This document shows, in pieces, positions 25,659-32,716 of a stretch of 41,803 nucleotides of DNA. Each line of letters opens with the position of its first letter. Within the stretch, counting starts at the first letter, position 1. The notes beneath the pieces are model-generated. The model ran no database searches and was not told the DNA's origin. It saw only the letters and a list, made by a program, of their open reading frames with translations. The DNA lies in IMG/VR virus record IMGVR_UViG_3300033149_002948, positions 1 through 41,803 of that record; one strand, written 5' to 3'. Source of the stretch: a virus. The translations under genes were made by a program, and so were the position numbers.

Positions 25659-25919
25659 TCAAGCTGCTATCTCCTCCTCCGTCGCTACCGCCAAGTTAAA
25701 ACGCAAGATAGGTATGTCGCCTATCCTGGGAGAGGAAAGGTCAAAGGGTTCAGGCAAGAACCGCTCGCAAGAGTGAAGTAGACCATAATATTCAGCCTCC
25801 GCTTTCACTACCAGCGCGGCTTGACCTACCGCCGTGCCAGCTTGGCCACTTCGCACTTCCACGCAGCTAAAATGCGCTTGCCGGCCGCCCATGCCTTTTC
25901 TGGCGTGGCATGCTTCCAC
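25659..25919 (-). pseudogene. Remnant or recombined paralog fragment
   Basis: An 86-aa frame whose middle, 'VGQAALVVKAEAEYYG', matches the N-terminal half of the zinc-ribbon protein at 26274-26630 ('IGQAALVVKAYDAPE'). The zinc-ribbon part is missing and the start is doubtful: the in-frame ATG at 25919 lies inside the neighbouring gene (25826-26101) and has only GGAG nine bases upstream. It may be a decayed copy or a domain exchanged between paralogs. The tail 'EPFDLSSPRIGDI' is unique. Confidence 0.5.
25801..25828. repeat. Direct repeat R2, copy 1
   Basis: 28 bp identical to 26488-26515, coding for the shared segment GQAALVVKA in two paralogous frames. Confidence 0.9.
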
Positions 25920-26101
25920 ACTCCGTGTTCAGACACCACAACACCACGGATTTTGGCCACGTACCAGTAGTTAACGCGCCTTGTGCTCTTGTCAACTTGG
26001 CCCATACGACCAACCGTGACGCGCCCACCTGCCAGGTATACAACCCTCATCTCCAGTGGCAACGCCTCGATTTTTCTGATTTGCGCACGATTGCTGATCA
26101 T
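25826..26101 (-). CDS. Hypothetical protein, 91 aa
   Basis: 91 aa with AAGGAG before the ATG at 26101. Beta-rich, with 'YLAGGRVTVGRMGQVDKSTRRVNYWYVAKIRG' split by Gly turns and a helical C-terminal tail. It looks like a small SH3-like or OB-like fold but no family can be named. Its end overlaps the fragment at 25659-25919. Confidence 0.65.
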   Translation of the reverse strand: MISNRAQIRKIEALPLEMRVVYLAGGRVTVGRMGQVDKSTRRVNYWYVAKIRGVVVSEHGVWKHATPEKAWAAGKRILAAWKCEVAKLARR

Positions 26102-26155
26102 CTAACACTCCTTCATGTCTTAGATACAGACCGGCCATCCAGGCAATGCTCCCCC

Positions 26156-26269
26156 TCAATATTCAGCCTCCCGATCTACGAACCAGAGAGCGATAGGATG
26201 AGGGGTATTCAATCCCAATAAACTCATCAATCGCTCTATCTTTTCCGAAGTCAAAACGTTTCTCACCAT
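26156..26269 (-). CDS. Small ORF, 37 aa
   Basis: A 37-aa frame MVRNVLTSEKIERL... ending VDREAEY, between two zinc-ribbon-cluster genes. No clear SD is present (the G-run is about 11 bases upstream). The helical 'TSEKIERLMSLLG' looks protein-like, but length and weak initiation make this tentative. Confidence 0.35.
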   Translation of the reverse strand: MVRNVLTSEKIERLMSLLGLNTPHPIALWFVDREAEY

Positions 26270-26272
26270 TTT

Positions 26273-26327
26273 GCTAAAACCCCCGCTCCTGCCAGTACCG
26301 CTGCCACGCGGCGGATTTGGCATCGCT
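26273..26327. repeat. Direct repeat R1, copy 2
   Basis: 55 bp, one mismatch to 25185-25239, coding for the same C-terminal tail. Confidence 0.9.
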
Positions 26328-26630
26328 GTAAGCTTCCGGTGTTTTCAGATCGACGATGGTGTCTCGTCCGCACTCATCGCAGGTCAGTGTCGTGCCACTA
26401 TCGAGAACCTCGGCATCAGCATGAACAATCGCGCCACAGTGTGCGCAGTGGTACGCGATCTGCTGGCTGGTTTCAGGTGCATCATACGCTTTCACTACCA
26501 GCGCGGCTTGACCTATCGCCAACGCCCAACGATTTCGATACGCCTCGCTTCCCCGCTCGCTTCGCTCCAACAACCTGCGAGCAAACGGTTCGAGTATCTC
26601 GACAACGTCAACTGCTAGTTTGCTGTTCAT
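26274..26630 (-). CDS. Zinc-ribbon protein, mosaic paralog A
   Basis: 118 aa: helical N-terminal part ending 'IGQAALVVKAYD', then a zinc ribbon (CAHCG ... LTCDECG) and the tail SDAKSAAWQRYWQERGF. SD GGGAGAG precedes the ATG. The zinc-ribbon and tail are shared with paralog B, the N-terminal segment with the fragment at 25659-25919. Likely an early regulatory or host-interaction protein; function not known. Confidence 0.75.
   Translation of the reverse strand: MNSKLAVDVVEILEPFARRLLERSERGSEAYRNRWALAIGQAALVVKAYDAPETSQQIAYHCAHCGAIVHADAEVLDSGTTLTCDECGRDTIVDLKTPEAYSDAKSAAWQRYWQERGF
26488..26515. repeat. Direct repeat R2, copy 2
   Basis: 28 bp identical to 25801-25828. Confidence 0.9.
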
Positions 26631-26666
26631 TCTCTCTCCCTACTAAGCGGCAGCCGTGTCAGCGGA

Positions 26667-26924
26667 TCAGCCGTAAATCGCCGGTTGCTTAGCAGACGTT
26701 GCCAATGACCGGAGAGTAGGAGCACACGTCAGGTCTTCCTCCTCGCGCGTGCCAAAGGCCGCCGCTACCACCTCCAGCGCGTCCTGATACCCCTGCCTGT
26801 ACTGTACCACTTCAGGCTCAGACAGGCCGTTACGCTCCAGTGCGCGGGCAGTAGCCCTGCTGGCCAACTCAGCCGCAGTCAAAGCCCGCGCTATGTCCTC
26901 TCTAAACCAAACGTCAAGCCCCAT
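26667..26924 (-). CDS. Hypothetical protein, 85 aa
   Basis: 85 aa starting MGLDVWFREDIARAL at 26924 with a GGGGG SD; a longer frame to 27152 has no support. Helical and Ala/Glu/Arg-rich with 'VVQYRQGYQDALEVVAAAFG', like many small phage helical proteins. It overlaps the upstream 56-aa gene by 11 bases, so both are probably in one operon. Confidence 0.65.
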   Translation of the reverse strand: MGLDVWFREDIARALTAAELASRATARALERNGLSEPEVVQYRQGYQDALEVVAAAFGTREEEDLTCAPTLRSLATSAKQPAIYG

Positions 26925-27084
26925 CTTTTTCCCCCTCACGCTTTTTGTACATCTCCAATGTGCTATTCGCAGCGTCCGCAAATTCCTGGGCTTCTGCCTC
27001 CGAATCCCGGACGCACCAGAGACTCCCGTCCGGGCGCCGGACCTCCCAGCCCCCCACGACCTTGCATATGTGATATTGAACCAT
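26914..27084 (-). CDS. Small protein, 56 aa
   Basis: A 56-aa frame MVQYHICKVVGGWEV, with AAGGAGG six bases before ATG 27084. It contains 'WEVRRPDGSLWCVRDSEAEA', which reads like a small beta-hairpin plus helix and is common in small phage proteins. It is followed with overlap by the 85-aa gene. Function unknown. Confidence 0.7.
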   Translation of the reverse strand: MVQYHICKVVGGWEVRRPDGSLWCVRDSEAEAQEFADAANSTLEMYKKREGEKDGA

Positions 27085-27102
27085 CGTTGCCTCCTTACAA
27101 GC

Positions 27103-27498
27103 TTACAGATCAACCACATCGTCGCCGCTTTCAAGCGCCGCCCGATGCACAATTGGCGGTAGCGCCATAGGCATGATCACCACCGCCCCATCCTGCTTCC
27201 GCGCCCGATGCACCCCCACGCGCAGGGCCGCTACCTTCTCAGCCGTGCCCATCACGCGCTCGCTGATTTCGTCAATCCCGCGCAGCCGCGCCGTGGCTTC
27301 TCGATTGCCCAGCCGCCAGCCGACAAAAGCCGCCGCTGGCGTAGCCACCGCACCGACCAGCACCAATACACGCAGCGTGTCCACCGAGAGTGCCAACACG
27401 AGCTGCCAGCTACCCCAGGCCAGGCCGCTGGCCAAGCCCAGGACGATGAAGCCCAGGCCAATGAAGTCCCGAATCATTTTGATGTCTTTCTTGCTCAT
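27103..27498 (-). CDS. Membrane protein, 131 aa
   Basis: 131 aa from ATG 27498 with GGAGGTG as SD (the frame to 27561 is not supported). Two membrane helices, about residues 9-30 and 40-70, then a charged cytoplasmic tail. It is the first gene of the small-gene run to 25186. A superinfection-exclusion or early membrane function is possible. Confidence 0.7.
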   Translation of the reverse strand: MSKKDIKMIRDFIGLGFIVLGLASGLAWGSWQLVLALSVDTLRVLVLVGAVATPAAAFVGWRLGNREATARLRGIDEISERVMGTAEKVAALRVGVHRARKQDGAVVIMPMALPPIVHRAALESGDDVVDL

Positions 27499-27715
27499 TT
27501 GCACCTCCGTAATGTCTACGCAAAAACACATGAATCGAGAAAGTGTGGCGTATAATTCCATTCTGATCGCTGTTTCTGCCGAATTTGGGATTGACTCCCA
27601 TCCCAGTTACAAATTTCTACCGCCCCTCGCTCAGGCAGGGGACACTTCGCCACTTGGCTGCTGTAAAATGATGCGATTTGGGCGAAACTAGTGCTGAAAC
27701 TCCACCGGAAAAGTA

Positions 27716-27760
27716 TTGACAAATATACGATTATCGTATATGATATAGATAGTTAATTCA
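27716..27760 (+). promoter_or_regulatory. Promoter with palindromic operator, copy 1
   Basis: TTGACA (27716-27721), 17-bp spacer, TATGAT (27739-27744). A perfect 9-1-9 palindrome with arms ATATACGAT/ATCGTATAT (27723-27741) covers the spacer and -10 start, a classic repressor site. The whole block is closely similar to 41261-41305, so the two operons are probably co-regulated. Confidence 0.9.
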
Positions 27761-27782
27761 ATCGAAATACAGGAGGACGAAA

Positions 27783-28112
27783 ATGTACACACCAGAACAA
27801 ATCGAACGAATCAGGGCAATCGGCAACGAGTGGCACAAGGGCAACTATCATCGGGTGTATTTCAACAATCTCAGCGAACTATATGGGATTAAGACCAACC
27901 GCTACAATAGCGGCAATATCTCCAGCGCTACATTGGATGGTGAGAAAATCAGCAACAGTGCAGCCAAACGGATTTTGGGCAGACTGGCCTGCGTAAAAAT
28001 CTGGTTTGACCTCACCGACAACGAGTTCCATTGCAAGGATCGCTATGGCGAACTCCATGATGGCGATTTTGAGAAAATCATCCACGAAATCGAGGAGAGA
28101 ATCAATGTCTAG
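27783..28112 (+). CDS. Hypothetical protein, first gene of operator-controlled pair
   Basis: 109 aa with SD AGGAGG before ATG 27783. Mixed alpha/beta (MYTPEQIERIRAIGNEWHKG), no membrane segment. Overlaps the next gene by 8 bases. Its codon use is more A/T-rich than the late genes. It is under the palindromic operator and therefore probably repressed in lysogeny. Family not recognised. Confidence 0.75.
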   Translation: MYTPEQIERIRAIGNEWHKGNYHRVYFNNLSELYGIKTNRYNSGNISSATLDGEKISNSAAKRILGRLACVKIWFDLTDNEFHCKDRYGELHDGDFEKIIHEIEERINV

Positions 28113-28473
28113 ACAAACGAGCATTCAGCTATCTGCTGCCCAAGAGCGGCAGATAGCCGCCCTCAAACAACTGGGATTTGGAAACCTGAGCACGATCTTC
28201 CGAATCGCGCTCGACAGGATGTACAGACAGGAGACGCAAATGAATAATGTAGACGTTAACGAATTAGTCCATGAATACAGGGGCCGTTGGATTGTCGCTC
28301 AGTATAAAGACGGGCGTTATTACGCACCACAACGCCCCGAAGTCCGCAAGCTCACTGGTTGTCACACCACATTCGGGCCGCTAGATTATGTGGCTGGCGA
28401 TGCGTATAGTTACAAGCGGCGCTCCGCTGCCATCCGCAAGGCCCGCGAGATATACGGTTTGGACGACAAATAG
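28105..28473 (+). CDS. Ribbon-helix-helix-like protein with C-terminal extension
   Basis: 122 aa, starting MSRQTSIQLSAAQ. The pattern of a short strand followed by two helices (RQTSIQLSAAQERQIAALK, then FGNLSTIFRIALDRMYRQE) is ribbon-helix-helix-like and matches the N-terminus of the protein starting at 41327. The C-terminal extension is unrelated in the two. It may bind the palindromic operator in front of its own operon, an inference from the pairing of this fold with both operator copies. Confidence 0.7.
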   Translation: MSRQTSIQLSAAQERQIAALKQLGFGNLSTIFRIALDRMYRQETQMNNVDVNELVHEYRGRWIVAQYKDGRYYAPQRPEVRKLTGCHTTFGPLDYVAGDAYSYKRRSAAIRKAREIYGLDDK

Positions 28474-28515
28474 CACCACACACAACCGAATACGCATCCC
28501 TGCCCGCCCCCCGCT

Positions 28516-28542
28516 GCCCCGCTTTCGAGCGGGGCTTTTTTA
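28516..28542 (+). terminator. Intrinsic terminator
   Basis: Stem GCCCCGCT (28516-28523), TTCG loop, AGCGGGGC (28528-28535), then seven bases of T-rich tail. It ends the two-gene plus-strand operon that started at 27716. Confidence 0.95.
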
Positions 28543-28566
28543 TTGTTAAGGTGCCGCCGTCCGCTG

Positions 28567-28662
28567 ACTGACTGACCGAAACCTCACACACGCTGCCAAA
28601 ATGCCCATTTTCACGGCTTTTCAGGTGTGTGTGCGGACCTTTCAGTCAGTCAGTCAGCGCGA
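28567..28662. repeat. Imperfect inverted repeat with GACT short tandem repeats
   Basis: The left arm contains CTGACTGACTGAC and CACACAC, and the right arm GTGTGTGTG and CAGTCAGTCAGTCAG. The end of the translocase gene (stop 28646-28648) lies inside the right arm. The centre AAAAT-gccc-ATTTT forms another small hairpin. Between converging genes, it could act as terminator for the minus strand or as a replication/recombination feature. Confidence 0.65.
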
Positions 28663-29944
28663 GCTCCAATCGCCACGAGCGAGCATCCAGCCAACCCAGG
28701 GCCTCACGGCCCAGTCCCAGCAGCCGCCGGGCACGGTCGCTGCCCGGACGGGGCAGGTCGCTCGCCTCGATCATGTCTTTCAGCCACGGCCGTCCGCGAT
28801 TCAGGCAGGCAGCCGCCAGCGCGGCCCCGACCTCGGCCGGCTCGGGCCAGGGAGAAGGTCGGCCTCCCACGTCCTGGCCCAAGTCTTCTGCCTCGAACTC
28901 CGGCCATTCCTCGAGTGCCGAATCAGTGCGTTCGGCCTGGTCAAAGTCGTGACTATCCACATAGGCTAGTTGTGCACGATGCAGCCCTGCCGGTGCGATA
29001 GCGTAGGCGTCGCCTGCGCCCAGGAGATGGTCGGCCCGTGGCCGGTTACTCCCCACGACCACCTTGCTGGCCTCATAGTCCATTACTTTTAGCGCCAGCC
29101 GTCCCACCAGGTTGCGCCTAATCGCTGGATCGCCGAAACTGGACAGGGCGGGGTGTTGGGTCGCCAGCAGGCAATGGACGTGCGCCGCCCGCCCCTGGGC
29201 CACCAGCCGCCGCAGACCCTCAACGACCACCTGGTCGCCGGTCAATTCCTGGAATTCGTCAACGACAACGATAACCCGCCCAGGCGCACCACCTTGATAG
29301 CGCCGCTTCATCTCGCTGAGAGTCCACCCCAGCGCAGCGCGCACGTCCACTACATCCGTTGCCAGCGGGCCGACTACGCCAGGCAAGCGGACCAGCATCC
29401 CCAGACCCTCACCCCACTTCCCGTCGATCAGCACCAGGCGGTTATCTGGATCGCGTGATAGTTGCAGCACTGCCGACCGGAGAGCCACACTCTTGCCGCT
29501 CCCCGTTGCACCCGCTAAAAGAAAGTGAGGTGTTTTGTCGTTCAGCCCCAGCGTCACCGTCTGGCCCAACTCGTTCTTGCCGGCGATCCAGCGCCCCCCA
29601 TCTCGCGGGTGCGCGCCCAGGTCGGTAAGGCGGATCATCGTCTCAGCCAGGTCGGAAGGCCAGCCAGCCTCAACGCGCACATAGCGCCCGGCCATGTAGA
29701 CGGCCGGTTCGCCGGTGAAGGCGAAGGGAATGAACTGGCGCGCCAGTGCGCAATCGTCGGCGGATAGAGCGCGTAGCAACCGCCCAGCCTCCATGCCAGC
29801 ATGGAGTTCAACGGCGCCCGCCCTCGGCCCGGCCACCGTCTCCGCACGCCGAATTTGCATTGGCTTACCTTTAAGCGCTCCCTGCTGCGCCGCGTTGATC
29901 AGTCGCCGCGCCCAATCGTTTAGAACCTCGCGCTTCCCACTCAT
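28646..29944 (-). CDS. FtsK/SpoIIIE-like DNA translocase
   Basis: 432 aa from ATG 29944, which overlaps the upstream stop as ATGA. Walker A GATGSGKS is at residues 145-152, Walker B VVVDEFQE at 227-234, and the sensor LLATQHP follows. It lacks the long membrane N-terminus of FtsK and the gamma domain was not recognised, so it resembles plasmid/ICE-type cytoplasmic translocases. It could move plasmid-like genome copies at division or transfer. In the same transcript direction as the ParM/ParR genes. Confidence 0.85.
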   Translation of the reverse strand: MSGKREVLNDWARRLINAAQQGALKGKPMQIRRAETVAGPRAGAVELHAGMEAGRLLRALSADDCALARQFIPFAFTGEPAVYMAGRYVRVEAGWPSDLAETMIRLTDLGAHPRDGGRWIAGKNELGQTVTLGLNDKTPHFLLAGATGSGKSVALRSAVLQLSRDPDNRLVLIDGKWGEGLGMLVRLPGVVGPLATDVVDVRAALGWTLSEMKRRYQGGAPGRVIVVVDEFQELTGDQVVVEGLRRLVAQGRAAHVHCLLATQHPALSSFGDPAIRRNLVGRLALKVMDYEASKVVVGSNRPRADHLLGAGDAYAIAPAGLHRAQLAYVDSHDFDQAERTDSALEEWPEFEAEDLGQDVGGRPSPWPEPAEVGAALAAACLNRGRPWLKDMIEASDLPRPGSDRARRLLGLGREALGWLDARSWRLELALTD

Positions 29945-30213
29945 AGCGCATCCCCCCTTATCAGTTCCACAATCACAATCACCGCCACTCCCACCGGAAT
30001 CGCCACGGTCAATATTGGCCCCCAGCGATTCCAGAACTTGCGATGGCGTAGCCACCGCTGCCAGGGGTCGGGGTCACGGTAAAACATCTCTTTAAACCAC
30101 ACGGGCCTATCCTGCGCTGCAATTTGCGCGATGGATGGGCCTGTGGTAAAATCCTCGAAGCCTGGACGGTGGCCCACTCCACCGCCTGGGTTAGGGGTCG
30201 TCGGTAGTATCAA
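29941..30213 (-). CDS. Small single-pass membrane protein
   Basis: Up to 90 aa, TTG start at 30213 doubtful. The C-terminus has one membrane helix (ILTVAIPVGVAVIVIVELI) after an aromatic helical stretch 'PDPWQRWLRHRKFWNRWG'. Translational coupling to the translocase by ATGA suggests it anchors that ATPase to the membrane, a role that its missing N-terminus would require. This is inference from context. Confidence 0.6.
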   Translation of the reverse strand: MILPTTPNPGGGVGHRPGFEDFTTGPSIAQIAAQDRPVWFKEMFYRDPDPWQRWLRHRKFWNRWGPILTVAIPVGVAVIVIVELIRGDAL

Positions 30214-30231
30214 CCTATCGGCGGCCCCGTC

Positions 30232-30312
30232 CTAAAATGGGATGTCGATCACGTCCTCGCCCTCGCCACTACTACATAATCTGTCTGAGACGAAGCCAGC
30301 ATCTCGCCTCAA
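30232..30312 (-). other. Small frame ending in an SSB-tip-like sequence
   Basis: A 26-aa frame (TTG start, no SD) ends in GEGEDVIDIPF, the pattern of the C-terminal acidic tip of single-stranded DNA-binding proteins. No OB fold is encoded in front of it, and the frame is closed upstream by TAG. It may be the remnant of a lost ssb gene or a chance match. A W-rich small gene overlaps in another frame. Confidence 0.3.
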
Positions 30313-30415
30313 TCCACCACAAACTCGCCGCGCGGCGGATTCGAGAACACCATAGCCACGCTACCCATTCCGCTTTCTGATAACGAAGCCAGAGCCACAA
30401 ACGCAATTTCCACAT
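30272..30415 (-). CDS. 47-aa Trp/Arg-rich small protein
   Basis: A 47-aa frame MWKLRLWLWLRYQKAEW with nine or so Trp and many Arg, with GAGGAGG nine bases upstream of ATG and one codon after the stop of the 88-aa gene. Its composition resembles the 47-aa frame between terminase and portal. No domain. It may be a membrane-active peptide. Because overlapping frames here also look plausible, the confidence is moderate. Confidence 0.5.
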   Translation of the reverse strand: MWKLRLWLWLRYQKAEWVAWLWCSRIRRAASLWWIEARCWLRLRQIM

Positions 30416-30416
30416 T

Positions 30417-30683
30417 TTATGCCGCCTCCTCGGATAAACCCAATCTTGCCAGCAACAGTTCAAAATGCTTCTTATATTCGGCGGCGTCGTGCTGTTGTTG
30501 CGCGCGTCCTGTGATCACAGCGCCGCCGCCGAAGTTGACAATTAGAGCCACTGGCCACAGTGGTGAGTTTTCAATGCCCGCAAGAAACAACTCGCCTGCG
30601 AAATCGTCATGGTTGAAACCGCAATGTTCCAAATCCACCAAATCCATAACAATTACGCCTTCTTTCGGGTAGTATCTAATCAT
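30417..30683 (-). CDS. Hypothetical protein, 88 aa
   Basis: 88 aa starting MIRYYPKEGVIVMDL at 30683 with AGGAGG as SD; a longer frame to 30746 is not supported. Alpha/beta, with 'DFAGELFLAGIENSPLWPVALIV'. Overlaps the previous gene by 4 bases. Family not recognised. Confidence 0.7.
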   Translation of the reverse strand: MIRYYPKEGVIVMDLVDLEHCGFNHDDFAGELFLAGIENSPLWPVALIVNFGGGAVITGRAQQQHDAAEYKKHFELLLARLGLSEEAA

Positions 30684-30958
30684 TTTGCTGCCTCCTGATA
30701 ATAATCCATCTCCATATTTAATGGCATTTGTTCGTAATTTGCACAATCAAATTCAAGAATGCAGTCACCAGCTCGCCTTGCCAGTTTTCGATAGACACAA
30801 GCCCGCGCCCGCTTCTCGCGCCACTCCTGGCCGGCACGAAGATTGGCAGTCTCCAGCATTACGCCACAGCCGCTGGGACTATAACACCAACCCCCGGCCA
30901 GGGGGCAAGGCCGCACCCAATCCCAATCGCCCTTGCCCACGGTATCGTCTGTATTCAT
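30680..30958 (-). CDS. Cys-rich hypothetical protein
   Basis: 92 aa with GAGGAG before ATG 30958. Several Cys residues (CPLAGGWCYSPSGC, CVYRKLARRAGDC) suggest metal binding, and an acidic C-terminus follows. ATGA-type overlap with the next gene. Role unknown. Confidence 0.65.
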   Translation of the reverse strand: MNTDDTVGKGDWDWVRPCPLAGGWCYSPSGCGVMLETANLRAGQEWREKRARACVYRKLARRAGDCILEFDCANYEQMPLNMEMDYYQEAAK

Positions 30959-30967
30959 CGCGTCTCC

Positions 30968-31063
30968 TCACGGATTCCGTGGCGTTGCCGCTATTCCCAA
31001 CAGCTTCTCCACTTCCTCCGCCGTGGGTTTGCGCCCCTCGTTTTTCGTGTCTTTCGTGTCCAT
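30968..31063 (-). CDS. Very small ORF, 31 aa
   Basis: MDTKDTKNEGRKPTAEEVEK and 11 further residues, with GGAGG six bases upstream of ATG 31063. Charged, helical. The strong SD and in-operon position between parR and the Cys-rich gene support expression; length leaves doubt. Confidence 0.5.
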   Translation of the reverse strand: MDTKDTKNEGRKPTAEEVEKLLGIAATPRNP

Positions 31064-31093
31064 GATGTCCTCCGTGTTTTGTTCATCCGCTCA

Positions 31094-31125
31094 TCCTTGC
31101 CCACTACTCGAAAGTAGTGAGCAAG
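31094..31125. repeat. Hairpin downstream of parR-like gene
   Basis: Arms CTTGCCCACTACT and AGTAGTGAGCAAG, with a CGAA loop, form a stem of about 13 bp with two mismatches. It follows the parR-like stop (31138). No T-run, so it is a partial terminator or RNA stabiliser. Confidence 0.6.
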
Positions 31126-31137
31126 GGGAGGGAATGA

Positions 31138-31425
31138 TCACAGTCCCAACTTGTCCAGGTTGGCAGCCACGTCGGGAGGTTCGTCTACACGCGCCACATC
31201 GCCGCTACCCACCTGGGCTACTATCACGCCCGCTTGCAACTTGTGGTCAAGCGCTTTCACCGCCTGGTATATATCGCCCAGGGTCACACCGCTCCGGCCC
31301 AGCCCGGCCCGGATCACCTTGCGGATTGCCTCAGACTTCCCCCGCTTGGGCAGGCCAGCCAGCCAGCGCACCAGGTCGGCGTCCGTTTCCGTGTTCACAC
31401 TAAAGGCGATTGTCAGGTTTGCCAT
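31138..31425 (-). CDS. parR-like: ParR-like ribbon-helix-helix centromere-binding protein
   Basis: 95 aa from ATG 31425, SD GGTGG. 'TIAFSVNTETDADLVRWLAGLPKRGKSEAIRKVIRAGL' is the strand-helix-helix pattern of ParR/StbB-like adaptors, and the gene follows the actin-like gene directly. It would bind centromere sites and link them to the filament. C-terminal half is variable, as in ParR. The call rests on fold pattern plus neighbour. Confidence 0.7.
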   Translation of the reverse strand: MANLTIAFSVNTETDADLVRWLAGLPKRGKSEAIRKVIRAGLGRSGVTLGDIYQAVKALDHKLQAGVIVAQVGSGDVARVDEPPDVAANLDKLGL

Positions 31426-31440
31426 AGCTGCCACCTTTGT

Positions 31441-31469
31441 TATAAAGAATTTAGTATAAACTCTTTATA
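31441..31469. promoter_or_regulatory. Inverted repeat between parM and parR
   Basis: Arms TATAAAGA (31441-31448) and TCTTTATA (31462-31469) flank 13 AT-rich bases. Located in the short gap between the parM-like and parR-like genes; it is a candidate ParR binding site or operator. Part of a larger parC array was not seen. Confidence 0.55.
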
Positions 31470-31470
31470 G

Positions 31471-32439
31471 TCAGCCCGTCACCCGTTGCGCAAACTTCCA
31501 GTATCCCAGCGCGTTTGCAAAAACCGGCTCGGATACCACCCGCGCGTGCCGGAAGTGCGCCTCGATATATGGCCCTAACAGATGCGCTCCACCGCCGCTT
31601 ACCAGGATCGCGTCCAGGCCCGCGCCGCCGTTCCAGAGTTGCGTCGCCTCTGCCACAACCTGGTCGGCCATGGGCTGTAACGCAGCGTCTACCACATCGC
31701 CCAGGTCAACCGGCTCGCCGTAATAGCGTACACGGCGGGCTATGATAGCGTCTACAACCTGGTGGTCTCTAAGCTCCAGGTTCGGGCAGTTGTCGGCCAG
31801 CCAGCGCCTGACGGCCCGCACCGCGTCCCACGCGCCCACGTTCACGCTGGAGGTCTCACGGCCAATCTCGGCCATGCGATTGACAGATAGCAGATTCGTG
31901 GTCTTGCCCCCGCAGTCTATCACGCCCACCGCGCCGGTCGCCAAGCCGTTGTCAACGATGCGTCCTTGAACGTCTAGCGCCTCGGACAGCAGACAGCCAA
32001 AGGGCTGTGGGATCACCCTCACATCCGTAACCCTGAGCACTTGCGCCCGCCGTCCTTCCCGTTGCACCCGATGCTCACCCAGCAAACGATCACGTACCAC
32101 GCCCTTGTCAGAGTAGAAAGCCACGGGCAGGCCGGTCACTATCTGGAGATCACACCGCGTCGCACTCGTTAGCTCGGAAAGGGCGGCCAGGGCCAGCGTG
32201 TACCACTCCAGGCTTTCGATCCACCGCCTATCCTCACGGCGGTTCACAAAACGGCTCTGGCGCACCGCCTCAGCACCTACCAGAACGTGCTCGGGCTCTA
32301 CCAGCACTAGGGCCGCCGCCTGGGCACCCACCGTAAACCGCGCCTTGTCGGGCGTGCCTACCACGCTGGGGAAGTTCATTCGCCGTCCGCCGGATACCGC
32401 TTTTGTTGCACTATAGCCAATGTCGAGTCCAATTTTCAT
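31471..32439 (-). CDS. parM-like: ParM/StbA-like actin ATPase
   Basis: 322 aa with actin-superfamily motifs: phosphate 1 DIGYSATK (6-13), phosphate 2 VIDCGGKTTN (173-182) and adenosine VSGGGAHLLGP (280-290). Length and domain order match plasmid ParM/StbA-like proteins and are shorter than host MreB. It would polymerise with ATP and push plasmid copies apart. SD is GGAGGGGG. Together with the RHH gene downstream it makes a type II partition system. Confidence 0.88.
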   Translation of the reverse strand: MKIGLDIGYSATKAVSGGRRMNFPSVVGTPDKARFTVGAQAAALVLVEPEHVLVGAEAVRQSRFVNRREDRRWIESLEWYTLALAALSELTSATRCDLQIVTGLPVAFYSDKGVVRDRLLGEHRVQREGRRAQVLRVTDVRVIPQPFGCLLSEALDVQGRIVDNGLATGAVGVIDCGGKTTNLLSVNRMAEIGRETSSVNVGAWDAVRAVRRWLADNCPNLELRDHQVVDAIIARRVRYYGEPVDLGDVVDAALQPMADQVVAEATQLWNGGAGLDAILVSGGGAHLLGPYIEAHFRHARVVSEPVFANALGYWKFAQRVTG

Positions 32440-32486
32440 TGCCTAATCCCCCTCCGTTAACGCACAAGCTGTAAGAAAAAAAGAGA

Positions 32487-32687
32487 TCATTGCGTGTATT
32501 TCTGGTCACCCAGCTCACGCATCCGCCGTACATAGCCCGCCAGGCTCTCAGCGTCCACCAGCCAAACACGGGCCCCAATCCGCCGCGCCGCCACCTTGCC
32601 GGTGCGGGCCAGCCAGCGGATGTGGCCGGCCGAGTAGCCGGTAACTGATGCGGCCTCGTTCGGGGTTAGCTCAATCCTTTGTGGCAT
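32487..32687 (-). CDS. Excisionase/MerR-like small HTH protein
   Basis: 66 aa from ATG 32687 with GGAGGGG; longer frames to 32843 run through a neighbouring gene. 'LTPNEAASVTGYSAGHIRWLARTGKVAARRIGARVWLVDAESL' is the winged-HTH of excisionase-family proteins (HTH_17). It may direct excision with the tyrosine integrase or regulate the replication genes. It lies upstream of parM-like. Confidence 0.75.
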   Translation of the reverse strand: MPQRIELTPNEAASVTGYSAGHIRWLARTGKVAARRIGARVWLVDAESLAGYVRRMRELGDQKYTQ

Positions 32688-32716
32688 TTTCCCCTCCAGT
32701 CTTTGCGCAAAGATTT

